Shown: positions 7,294-14,600 of the stretch, one piece after another | Layout: the number at the start of each line of letters is the position of its first letter | How positions within the stretch are numbered: position 1 is the first letter of the stretch | NCBI RefSeq assembly: GCF_040649515.1 | Contig: NZ_JBEZFP010000078.1 | Coordinates: 1-44,525 of the forward strand | From: Yinghuangia elevatio | GTDB taxonomy: Bacteria; Actinomycetota; Actinomycetes; Streptomycetales; Streptomycetaceae | Length of the DNA: 44,525 nt | Direction: 5' to 3' | The notes under the pieces: generated by a model | Databases searched by the model: none | What the model was told of the DNA's origin: nothing | The model's input: only the letters and a program-made list of their open reading frames with translations | Program-made: the position numbers and the translations under genes

Positions 7294-8073
7294 GTGTCGG
7301 TGGAGCCGACCGTACGAGGAACGAGCCGGATTTCGGTGATCACGGCGTTGTATCGCAAGTCGTTGCCCTATCTGCCCGCCGCTGCGCGGTCGTTGGCGAC
7401 ACAGGACACCCCGGTGGACTGGATCGTGTGTTGGGACGGGGACGCCGCTCCGCCGGATGTGTCCGAACTCGTCGAGGACCAATGCCGTCCGCATGTGCCG
7501 GATCTCCGGTTGATCGCGGCGGGACGGGCCGCAGGTCCGTCGACGGCTCGTACGGTGGCGCTCTCCCACGTGCGCACGCAATGGACGGCGGTGCTGGACG
7601 CCGACGACGAATGGTTGCCGGGCGGGTTGGACCGGCTCCTCGCGTCGGCGGAGGCCACCGGCACGGCATGGTGCGCGGGGCTCACCGACGACCTCCCCGG
7701 CGACGGCGTCGAGATCGCCTTCCCGCACTATCTGGTCGTAGGGCCTCAAGAGCGCGGCGTGGTGTACGACACGTACCTGCGGCTGGGGTTCCTGCCCTTC
7801 CACGGGTGCGCGGTGCTGTGGCGGACGTCGGTGCTGTGGGATGTCGGCGGTTGGCCGGCCCTGCCGACGAGCGAGGACACCGCACTGGTGTTGGCCGCGA
7901 GCGAACGGCATCCCGGGCACTACCTCGGCGGAGATCCGGTCTACCGGTACCGCCGGCACACGGAGCAGACCGTGAAAGGCCCCGAGTACGCCCCTCGGCG
8001 CCGGATCGCGGGCGCGTACCACCGTGCCAGGGTCGAGGCCATCCGCGCCACGGGCGGGGCTACCGTCGGGTGA
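7294..8073 (+). CDS. Glycosyltransferase family 2 (GT-A fold) protein
   Basis: 259 residues from a GTG at 7294 preceded by AGAGGAAG; the frame is open much further upstream but without coding character. The start ISVITALYRKSLPYLPAAARSLATQ is the typical GT2 nucleotide-sugar entry strand. The metal-binding DxD-type motif is in VLDADDEWLPGGLDRLL (D102 onward). GCAVLWRTSVLWDVGGWPAL and TSEDTALVLAASERHPGHYL fit the acceptor side with the ED motif. There is no signal peptide or membrane segment, so it would act in the cytosol on an unknown acceptor. It stands alone, with decayed DNA on both sides. Confidence 0.85.
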   Translation: MSVEPTVRGTSRISVITALYRKSLPYLPAAARSLATQDTPVDWIVCWDGDAAPPDVSELVEDQCRPHVPDLRLIAAGRAAGPSTARTVALSHVRTQWTAVLDADDEWLPGGLDRLLASAEATGTAWCAGLTDDLPGDGVEIAFPHYLVVGPQERGVVYDTYLRLGFLPFHGCAVLWRTSVLWDVGGWPALPTSEDTALVLAASERHPGHYLGGDPVYRYRRHTEQTVKGPEYAPRRRIAGAYHRARVEAIRATGGATVG

Positions 8074-8300
8074 GGCTGTCGAGCGCGAACAAGGTCGGTT
8101 GTCGGTCGGTGACGGCCGCGACGTTTTGCCGGGCTATCCGTTCGTTGGTCTCCAGGCGGGCGAGAACCGCTTGAGCGGCTCTTCTTGGTCCCGCTCGATC
8201 ACGGCGTCCAAGAGGGCGGCGTGGTGACGAAGCAGGCGTCTCACCGCCTCACCGCCTTCCATCTCCACGTAGCAGTGCGGCGCTCGGCGTCCTTCGTCTC
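8074..8300 (-). pseudogene. Possible decayed minus-strand gene, family uncertain
   Basis: One minus frame reads EAVRRLLRHHAALLDAVIER followed by DQEEP, and the next part continues in another frame as ARLETNERIARQNVAAVTDR followed by QPTLFALDSLT. Together they look like the helical C-terminus of a regulator split by a frameshift near 8170. The AVRRLLRHHAALLDAV part resembles the ligand domain of GntR/FadR regulators, but I cannot assign it securely. More of it may extend to about 8540 in a third frame. Confidence 0.3.
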
Positions 8301-8618
8301 AGCCGCGCGCTTCTCCGAACTCACCCGACAAGCAACCCAGTACGTACGCGAGCACAGCAGGGTCAGGTGACAGTGACGGTCGCCCTGATGGTCCGAACGG
8401 TGCGGCGAGAGGGAGCGCCACGGACCGGCCATGGAGTGCTGGGCTGTCAACGGCCGGTACTCCCGGGCTGCTTTGTATGCGCTCGATGATCTGCGTTGCC
8501 TCTCCATCCAGGCCAAGGCTGTTTGCCCGCTTGAACCCCTCATTCGGCGGGCGCCGCCTGAACACCCGGCATTGGCGACGCGACGACTTCGGCTGACCTC
8601 GCCGATGACAGGACATGG
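8074..8618. other. Gap after the glycosyltransferase, with probable coding debris
   Basis: 545 bases without an intact gene. Short minus-strand stretches look protein-like and are listed as a possible pseudogene. The plus strand has nothing convincing before the HAD-like gene. Confidence 0.5.
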
Positions 8619-10244
8619 ATGTTCAAGCTGATCGGGCGCCGCCGAGGACTGCCCCGTGAGTACCGCGACTTCCCGGACACCCCGATCGAAGTGTCCGGGC
8701 AGTCTGTCCAGCGAATATGCCGACAGTACGGGTTGAACCTGGCCGACACGATGACCGTGATCGATGCCTACCGCACGCTCGAGGCCGACTATGCCCCCTT
8801 CAACACATGGCTTGCCGCCTCAATCCTGCGCGACCTGCGTGAAGCAGTGAGACGCGATCCCCATGTGCACATCGTGTTCCTCGGGCGCGACGGCCATGCG
8901 TTGGCTGCCGGATGCCGTGGGCTGGATCCCGACTTCGTCGCACGACACACCGTTGAGGCCCGTCTGTCCCGTCCCGTGATGAAAGCCCTGCTGCGGCAGC
9001 ACGAGCGACGCGAGGCACGCGCGGCCGGCCGCCCCGCGCCGCGTACACCTGCGCCGCAGCGGGAGGAGGGGACCAGCAGGACGAGTTTCGTCCGATCCGA
9101 AGTCGCCCGCAGGTTCCGTGAGCACGGGCAACTACGCAACGTCCGCACGTACTTGCAGCGCCTCGGCTTGCCCGTGGACAACCCTGACGCGCGGGTGATC
9201 GTGGTCGACAACGGCTTGCTCGGGAGCATGTCCGAAGCAATGCACACGGCCTTTGGCTGGGACGTCCAATCGCATCTGGCCCTCGCCCTGGTCACGCCGG
9301 AGCACCCCAGGCCCACGCGGATCAAAGGACATCTCGTGCATGTTCCCCCGGAACAACCGATCGGCAAGGCGATCCTCCCCTACGTTCCGGACGACCCGAA
9401 GCTGACCCTCTTGAGCAATCAGGCGATCACCATCTGGGAGGCCATCACGCAAGGGCCGCGTGAAAGCGTGGCGCGCGTGTCCGGTCGGGGGCCGATCGAC
9501 GAACGTTTTCGCGTGTCCGCCCCGAATTTCCGTCTCACACCTCCACGTTGGAAAAACCCAGAGGCTGTACGCGCCGTTCGCACGGCCGCGCTGCTACTGG
9601 GCTACCGCCATGCGGTCGGATACCGCGGTCGGGACCTCGACGCCGTGCTCGCCGAACTGAACAAGGTGCGCGAGCGGTTTCCCCAGGAGATACGTCGCGT
9701 GGTCGCAGGGGACCCGACTGTGAACCGCTCGTTCGCCGATCTGTCCTGGGCAGGCTCGTGGCGGTGGCAATTCGGGAGCGAGACCCAGCACAAAGCCGCA
9801 AAACGCGCGAGATCCAGGGCACTGGGCGTCGTCCCCCCGCAGCGACAGCCTCACGGTCTCGACCGTGCGCCTGCGCGAGCGCCACTGCCGGGCATCGAGG
9901 CCCACGACAGCATCGGAGCCGTGACCGGAGACACATGCGCGTGGTGCCTGCCCGGGCCCGAACCGGCATTTGCTCCCCGCCTCGGAGGGCGGGGCGGTCC
10001 AGCGCCCTTGCGCCTGGTGACGCCCACTTCAGGACGCGACATGCCCTCCACACACGTCGATTCCGCCTACGATGCCGTGCTGGGCGTGCTGAGCCGGTCC
10101 TTGAGCCCCATACAGGGCTCCACGGCCAATCCGGTCCCAGACCACTCCGTCATTCCCGTGGTGAAAACCGGCGCCTACCCGGACGTCCACATCGCCCTCC
10201 CCAGCGGGCGACACCTCGCCAAAAGCCTCGAACGGGCACTGTAA
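8619..10244 (+). CDS. Unrecognised protein with HAD-like features
   Basis: 541 residues; the ATG has AGGA upstream, and an out-of-frame ATG lies four bases earlier. I do not recognise a named family. VHIVFLGRDGHALAAG (near residue 85) followed by LSRPVMKALL, and later RVIVVDNGLLGSMSEAMHTA (near 190), resemble atypical HAD-like proteins that have an F-x-x-RDG motif, an SR segment and a vDxGxxGS motif, often found in surface-sugar loci. Residues about 130-150 are an Ala/Pro/Arg-rich linker. After about residue 395 the composition changes to basic and low-complexity, and the last 145 residues may be a separate domain. No signal peptide or membrane helix is seen. Its proximity to the glycosyltransferase suggests, but does not show, a common pathway. 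Confidence 0.6.
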   Translation: MFKLIGRRRGLPREYRDFPDTPIEVSGQSVQRICRQYGLNLADTMTVIDAYRTLEADYAPFNTWLAASILRDLREAVRRDPHVHIVFLGRDGHALAAGCRGLDPDFVARHTVEARLSRPVMKALLRQHERREARAAGRPAPRTPAPQREEGTSRTSFVRSEVARRFREHGQLRNVRTYLQRLGLPVDNPDARVIVVDNGLLGSMSEAMHTAFGWDVQSHLALALVTPEHPRPTRIKGHLVHVPPEQPIGKAILPYVPDDPKLTLLSNQAITIWEAITQGPRESVARVSGRGPIDERFRVSAPNFRLTPPRWKNPEAVRAVRTAALLLGYRHAVGYRGRDLDAVLAELNKVRERFPQEIRRVVAGDPTVNRSFADLSWAGSWRWQFGSETQHKAAKRARSRALGVVPPQRQPHGLDRAPARAPLPGIEAHDSIGAVTGDTCAWCLPGPEPAFAPRLGGRGGPAPLRLVTPTSGRDMPSTHVDSAYDAVLGVLSRSLSPIQGSTANPVPDHSVIPVVKTGAYPDVHIALPSGRHLAKSLERAL

Positions 10245-10373
10245 ATCGTCCTCCGACAGGGCGCCTTGATTCGAACAGCCCGGCACCGCGCAAACGACGG
10301 CAGCGGCCCGTGGATGACGGCGCCACGGAGGTCGACGTCGGCGCCGGGGGCGAGCGCGGGCTGTGTGCGGTTC

Positions 10374-10880
10374 CTACGCCGTGTGAGCTTGGGGGAGCCA
10401 GTCGTGCGTGCTGCGTTCGCGGCCAAGGCCGACGGAATCAAATAGGTCGGACGCGCCCTCGTCTCGTTGTACGCCCAAGCGCGCTAGCGCCCCGTTGATC
10501 GGCCAATCGCCCCGAGGGCCGTCGAACTTGTCGTCAACCACCGGCCCCCAGTGCCGTCTACCGCCGGACCACACGACAGCCGACTGGTATCCGTCACCTC
10601 CGAAGAAGTCGGCCTCCACGTACGCAATCGGACGCTCGCTCGACCACCCCGCCAGCAGGGATTCCAGCGCTGGGTGCATCGTCCGATAGAAGGGGTTCTC
10701 CGCCGAGATTCGTCCTCGGAACTTCTCCGGCAGAACGTCGATCATCTCCGTGAACAAGGCGTCCGGCATTGGCAGCAGGGCAATGCCCTGGCGGAGCACG
10801 GCGATGGCAGCGCCTTCCAAGCTGGCGGTTTTCTCATGTAGCAAGCCTGCTTCGGCTATTACAGCGGTGATCTCGTACAC
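10374..10880 (-). CDS. Conserved hypothetical protein
   Basis: 168 residues from GTG at 10880, with an AAGGGGGAT ribosome site directly upstream. I do not assign a function. The segment RPIAYVEADFFGGDGYQSAV and VWSGGRRHWGP, followed by PINGALARLGV, recalls a group of small streptomycete proteins seen near toxins or in genomic islands, but that is memory of a pattern, not a match. It appears soluble, with no signal peptide. It lies downstream of the DUF397 gene and the second CRISPR relic, on the same strand as both. Confidence 0.6.
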   Translation of the reverse strand: MYEITAVIAEAGLLHEKTASLEGAAIAVLRQGIALLPMPDALFTEMIDVLPEKFRGRISAENPFYRTMHPALESLLAGWSSERPIAYVEADFFGGDGYQSAVVWSGGRRHWGPVVDDKFDGPRGDWPINGALARLGVQRDEGASDLFDSVGLGRERSTHDWLPQAHTA

Positions 10881-10927
10881 GATCCCCCTTGGGCAAGCAG
10901 CACGACCAACGACGACGTCCTCATCTA

Positions 10928-10955
10928 TCAGAACCCCCGAGTGCGCGGGGAGCAG
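10928..10955 (-). CRISPR. Solitary type I-E-like CRISPR repeat
   Basis: 28 bases with core CCCCGAGTGCGCGGGG and end GAGCAG, like the repeats at 3792-3880 except for one stem mismatch (GAG for GCG) and a degenerate outer end. No second repeat lies at the expected 61-base distance on either side. It is identified chiefly through the leader-like flank that follows it. Confidence 0.6.
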
Positions 10956-11035
10956 GCTTGTTGACCTGTGGGCTTGTCGTGGGGTTGGGGCTGTATTTGC
11001 CAGCTTCGCGAAAAGGACACTTCGGGCTCAGGGTG
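10956..11035 (-). promoter_or_regulatory. CRISPR leader-like sequence B
   Basis: Homologous to leader-like sequence A at 3881-3960: TTTGCCA starts 40 bases after the repeat in both, followed by CTTCG, then GGAC six bases later. Read on the minus strand it would be the leader of the solitary repeat. Role inferred. Confidence 0.55.
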
Positions 11036-11181
11036 AACCTTGCGGGTGTGGCGGGCGCGTACGAATGCTGTTCGTCGGGCGACCTCGTGGCGAGTGCGAT
11101 CGAACGTCGCCGCTTGCTCACTGTCGTGCAAGTGGTGAAGTTCATCGGTGGGGTGCCAAGGACCCTTGGTGCTCAGGAGAG

Positions 11182-11361
11182 TTACTCGCTGGCTTGCGTC
11201 GGCACCGTGAAGTGCCCCTTCGTCAGGTCCTTGCTGTCCTGCACGCCGACTGCGTCGTGAAGCAATCGGGCCGTCTCGACGCAATTGTCGTCGGTGGGAG
11301 CGGAGTACGACGACTTGGACCAAGCAGCGTCGGGCATGACCGTTGTGGTGCTCGTCTTCAC
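11182..11361 (-). CDS. DUF397 domain protein
   Basis: 59 residues from GTG at 11361, too short for many gene callers. The sequence includes DAAWSKSSYSAPTDDNCVET, then VGVQDSKDLTKGHFTVPTQA, the recognised DUF397 pattern W-x-KSSYS-x(n)-NCVE-x(n)-V-x-DSKD. The start overlaps the stop of the Xre/DUF5753 pseudogene (GTGA), the normal arrangement of this pair in Streptomyces, and a GGAG site precedes it. The end, QASE, is shorter than in most homologues, which continue with an aromatic residue and about ten more positions. DUF397 proteins are small partners of Xre-type regulators; their biochemical role is not settled. Confidence 0.8.
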   Translation of the reverse strand: MKTSTTTVMPDAAWSKSSYSAPTDDNCVETARLLHDAVGVQDSKDLTKGHFTVPTQASE

Positions 11362-11910
11362 GGGGACTCCAAGACCTCTCGGATCAGCTCTTCGGACAGC
11401 CGTTGCGACAGCGCTGCGGACTGGAGCCCATCGTATGCATCACGAAACGTCGCGATCTTGTGATGGTCAGTGCTGATGCGAGATGCGTCAGCGGCCACCA
11501 GGTAGCAGACCTCGCTGGCGTCCTCAAAGGAGCGGAGTGTGAACGTCCCGTGCATGCATGCATAGAAGCCCTCGCTGGAGGCGATCACACCGAGGGACAC
11601 GTTCGGCAACCGCGCCACTGCCGACGACAAGTGAGTTGCTCGGCGGCCAGACCGTCGTCTTTGGGAACGCCCCTGATGGCGGCTTCGTCCACGACGAAGC
11701 CCAGTGACACCTCATGGTCCTTGCGGAAGATCTCCCCCCGCTTCATCCGCTGTTGGACCTTGTGCTCCACCTGCGCGGAGGTCAGCGCAGCTTCGCGAAC
11801 TGCTCCCGTGACAGCCCGGCCGCCTCGCGGCGGAACCGGATCTCTGCGGCGAGGTGCGCCAGGAGGGCAACGCTTTCCTCCGGCGACGAGTACTGCTTGC
11901 GCGCTGCCAC
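11358..11910 (-). pseudogene. Xre-family (DUF5753, Scr1-like) regulator, broken by deletion and frameshift
   Basis: A GTG at 11910, with GGGGAGG upstream, begins VAARKQYSSPEESVALLAHL and continues into FRREAAGLSREQF, a proper Xre N-terminus. The frame then stops near 11790. The next recognisable part, LTSAQVEHKVQQRMKRGEIF and VSLGFVVDEAAIRG, belongs to the middle of DUF5753, so roughly 90-100 codons including most of the HTH and the start of DUF5753 are deleted. Near 11634 a single-base deletion shifts AAEQLT out of frame; the other frame continues AVARLPNVSLGVIASSEGFY to LSEELIREVLESP. The protein is almost certainly not made in functional form. The flanking DUF397 and ATPase genes look intact. 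Confidence 0.85.
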
Positions 11911-12069
11911 CGAAACCTCCCCATGGTCCACACGTCGTGATCGCGTCGGCTACGCGGGCACGGCGCGTTGCTTTCGACGATTCAGATGCGCCGCGGAACA
12001 CCATGTCCAACGTATCCGGTGGCTGGTTGCCTGGTTACCGGAAATCACTCATCCGAGGAGGTGTGCACC

Positions 12070-12669
12070 GTGTCCGACGAACAGCGCGCCCACGTCCGCG
12101 CGTTGGCAGCACCCGTCGCTGACACGAGTCGAGGTCGGAATCCAGCCAGTGGCACTGCCCCGGTTGTCCAGCCCGGTTCGTACGCTCCCGCCGCTGCGGC
12201 GCAAGGCCCCTGCGGCACGCCGTACGCGCGGGGCGATCACAAGCGTGCCGCGCCCGAACTGCCCGCGTCCGCCGAAACGACGTACCGCTTCGCCTACGAA
12301 CCGACGCCCGAGTGTGTACGACACGCCCGCCGCGAAGTCGATGCAGTCTGCGACGAGCACGGCATCGACTCGTTCGGCCCGGTGCTCGTCGCGTCCGAAC
12401 TGGTCACCAACGCCCTACCGTTCGCCGAACGATTCGGCGTGTCGGTCATCTTGACCATGTACGTCAACCCCTCCGTGTTGCTGGTCGAAGTCGCCGATCC
12501 CGCAACCGCGGACGTGCCGGCCTTGGACGAGGTACGACGGCCGAGCGACGCGGCCACCAACGGCCGCGGCCTGCTTCTGGCGAAGGAGGTCTCGGACGGT
12601 CTCGAAGTCGTCGTCAGCGGCCACTCCAAGGCAATCTGCGCGCGCTTCGAGCGGGACAGCACCACGTGA
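12070..12669 (+). CDS. ATP-binding protein (HATPase_c, anti-sigma-factor/RsbW-like)
   Basis: 199 residues from GTG at 12070, with GAGGAGG eight bases upstream. The frame is open from 11968, but the RBS favours this start. The first 75 residues are low-complexity. The catalytic fold covers about 80-195, with the N-box in VLVASELVTNAL, followed here by PFAERFG where most relatives have an RHA-type sequence, and the G-box as NGRGLLLAKEVSDGLEVVV. Such single-domain GHKL ATPases act as anti-sigma factors or modulators in Streptomyces and are often encoded divergently from an Xre/DUF397 pair, as here. Confidence 0.82.
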   Translation: MSDEQRAHVRALAAPVADTSRGRNPASGTAPVVQPGSYAPAAAAQGPCGTPYARGDHKRAAPELPASAETTYRFAYEPTPECVRHARREVDAVCDEHGIDSFGPVLVASELVTNALPFAERFGVSVILTMYVNPSVLLVEVADPATADVPALDEVRRPSDAATNGRGLLLAKEVSDGLEVVVSGHSKAICARFERDSTT

Positions 12670-12789
12670 TCGGCACGGGCATGTGTGCGAGCGGGTTAGG
12701 CGCAACGCGGACGTCAGCGAGCGGCGGAACCGATGGCCGCAAGGCGCGCCCGAGCCGGTAGGCCATCGTCCAGCGCGCGAACTGGTTGC

Positions 12790-13638
12790 TCAGCGCCGCA
12801 GTTCGGACAGGTCCTCCTCACTGAGCCGGAGATCCCCCGCCGCGACGTTCTCCTCCAAGTGGTGGATCAACCCTGTGCCCGGAATCGCCAAGGCCGTCGA
12901 CGACATCGCCAGCAGCGACGCGATCATGACCTGCGCCGCCGTCGCGCCCAGGCGGGCCGCGACCGCGCCGACCCGTTCGGCGTCGATCGGACTGCCGCCG
13001 ATTCCTCCGCCGAGCGGGAAGTACGGCACGTACGCGATGCCCGCGTCCTCCGTCTCCGCCAGCAGCTTCAGGTCATCGCTGTGCCGGTTCTGCACCGCCG
13101 CGACCGGTGCAATCGCCCGCGCCTCCGCCAGTTGGACGGCGTCCACGTTGCTGACGCCCAGGTGCCGGATCAGCCCCTCCGCGCGGAGACCGGCCAGCAC
13201 CGCGAACCGCTCGGCGATCGCCTCGCCACCCGCCCCGGTGACTCCGCCGACCCGCAGATAGACCAGGTCGAGCCGCTCCAGCCCCAGAGCGCGCAGATCC
13301 GTTTCGGCCAGGCCGCGCAGCTGATCGGCCGTCGCCTGCCCGCTCGGTACGCCGTCCGGTCCGGGCAACGGCCCCACCTTCGTCGCGATCACCAGATCAT
13401 CGCGGTACGGCGTCAACGCCTTGCGGATCAGCTCGTTCGCCCACACCCCGCCCCTGCCGTAGAAGGCCGCCGTGTCGATGTGGTTCACGCCGAGTTCCAC
13501 CGCCCGCCGCAGCACGGCGATGCCGGTCTGAGCATCGCGTACAGGACCGGTACGCGTGCCCGCCGCCAGGCGCATCGCACCGAAGCCGAGCCGGTTGATC
13601 TCCAGATCTCCACCGAGGGAGAAGGTCTTGATCGTCAT
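12790..13638 (-). CDS. Aldo/keto reductase family oxidoreductase
   Basis: 282 residues from MTIKTFSLGG; an ATG three codons earlier is possible, and the transcript may be leaderless because no strong ribosome site is seen. The family features are GFGAMRLA, VNHIDTAAFYGRGG with catalytic Asp and Tyr, LVIATKVGP with catalytic Lys, and the C-terminal IPGTGLIHHLEENV. The usual catalytic-histidine position reads LVYLRVGG, with Arg, a change I recall from YdbC-like members. It should reduce carbonyls with NADPH in the cytosol; the substrate is unknown. It is divergent from a LuxR-type regulator 73 bases away, which may control it. Confidence 0.85.
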   Translation of the reverse strand: MTIKTFSLGGDLEINRLGFGAMRLAAGTRTGPVRDAQTGIAVLRRAVELGVNHIDTAAFYGRGGVWANELIRKALTPYRDDLVIATKVGPLPGPDGVPSGQATADQLRGLAETDLRALGLERLDLVYLRVGGVTGAGGEAIAERFAVLAGLRAEGLIRHLGVSNVDAVQLAEARAIAPVAAVQNRHSDDLKLLAETEDAGIAYVPYFPLGGGIGGSPIDAERVGAVAARLGATAAQVMIASLLAMSSTALAIPGTGLIHHLEENVAAGDLRLSEEDLSELRR

Positions 13639-13711
13639 GAGGCCCATGCTGCCCGCCGATACGACGCCCGCGGCCTTCGTGGCAGCTTGCTGCCAAACTG
13701 GGGGAATGCGG

Positions 13712-14377
13712 ATGCGGAACGAAGAGGTCTTTTCCGTGCGGGGGGACGCTGAGCTGATCGCGCGCGCAGGCCATCTCTTCGAGTCCGTACGCACCGAGTT
13801 CCTGTGCGCTGCCCGGGACCTCAGGACCTGGTCGCACCCGGGAGCCAGAGCCGCCGTACGAAATCGCATGCGCGCAGCAGCCCCCACGGCCTTCGCTCCT
13901 CAAAAGCTGCTCAGCCCGATGGCCCTCACCGACGAAGGGGCCCGCGCGCACCTGCGCCTGGTACGCGGTCAGGGCGCCCTCGTACGGATCAGCCGCTCGC
14001 CGCTGCCGCACGAGACCATCCTCATCGACCGACGCGTCATGATCCTCGCCGGCCCGGAAGGCCCTGGCGGCCGCGAATACACCGTGACGACGTCGCAGGT
14101 CCTGGTCGACGGCGTTCGCTCGCTGTTCCAGGCGCTCTGGGACGCCTCCGACGACCTCGAGACCTACCTGCGTGGCGACTTCCCACACCTCGACGCCGAC
14201 GGCCGCACAATCCTCAAGGCGCTCGGCTCAGGCCAGACCGACGAAGCGGCGGCGAAGGGGCTCGGCGTCTCGGTACGTACGTACCGACGCCGCGTGGCCG
14301 AGTTGATGGCCGAACTGGAGGCCGACTCCCGCTTCCAAGCCGGGTTGCGTGCAGGCGAGTTGGGGCTGTCCCGGTAG
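13712..14377 (+). CDS. LuxR-type HTH transcriptional regulator
   Basis: 221 residues from ATG 13712; an ATG at 13706 is in frame, but the GGGGG ribosome site at 13700-13704 is better spaced for 13712. The N-terminal part (about 1-165) is a helical/sensor region including HETILIDRRVMILAGPEG and REYTVTTSQVLVDGVRSLFQ, similar to TrmB/PLD-like sensor regions of streptomycete regulators. The C-terminal LDADGRTILKALGSGQTDEA, AAKGLGVSVRTYRRRVAELM is a LuxR-type HTH. There is no receiver signature. The divergent aldo/keto reductase is the obvious candidate target. The end of the gene merges into a 14-bp tandem repeat. Confidence 0.8.
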   Translation: MRNEEVFSVRGDAELIARAGHLFESVRTEFLCAARDLRTWSHPGARAAVRNRMRAAAPTAFAPQKLLSPMALTDEGARAHLRLVRGQGALVRISRSPLPHETILIDRRVMILAGPEGPGGREYTVTTSQVLVDGVRSLFQALWDASDDLETYLRGDFPHLDADGRTILKALGSGQTDEAAAKGLGVSVRTYRRRVAELMAELEADSRFQAGLRAGELGLSR

Positions 14378-14450
14378 GGCTGCCCCAGTAGAGCCGCCCA
14401 AGTTGAGCCGCCCCAGTACAGCCGCCCCCCGATAGAGCTGTCCCGGTAAG
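14365..14450. repeat. Six imperfect 14-16 bp tandem repeats
   Basis: Units such as GCTGTCCCGGTAGG, GCTGCCCCAGTAGA, GCCGCCCAAGTTGA, GCCGCCCCAGTACA and GCTGTCCCGGTAAG follow one another, one unit being 16 bases. The first unit contains the stop codon of the LuxR-type gene, so the array appears to have grown out of its 3' end into the gap. Confidence 0.75.
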
Positions 14451-14600
14451 TCCGGCAAGTCCGTCTCGACCGACCCTCGATCACCGGACGTCCGCCCTAC
14501 GCGGCGCGCGGCGCGTCCGATGGATCACGTCGGCCGCGGCGTCGGAGCGCTGTGCCACGATCGGGCGTCGTCCCCGGAAAGCCCCCGACGAGAGACGGCA

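Larger units (their letters stand above)
10881..11181. other. Gap holding the second CRISPR relic
   Basis: 301 bases between the hypothetical gene and the DUF397 gene. It contains one CRISPR-like repeat and its leader-like flank (10928-11035). The remaining 145 bases show nothing recognisable. Confidence 0.6.

Noticed and set aside
10260..10300. TTCGAAC-like sequence resembling a tRNA T-loop
   Set aside because: No acceptor stem or anticodon arm can be folded around it.
10867..10900. Possible extra CRISPR repeat (ATCCCCC...AGCAG) beside the solitary repeat
   Set aside because: It lies 55 rather than 61 bases from the repeat, lacks the stem, and is explained by the GGGGG ribosome site of the hypothetical gene on the minus strand.
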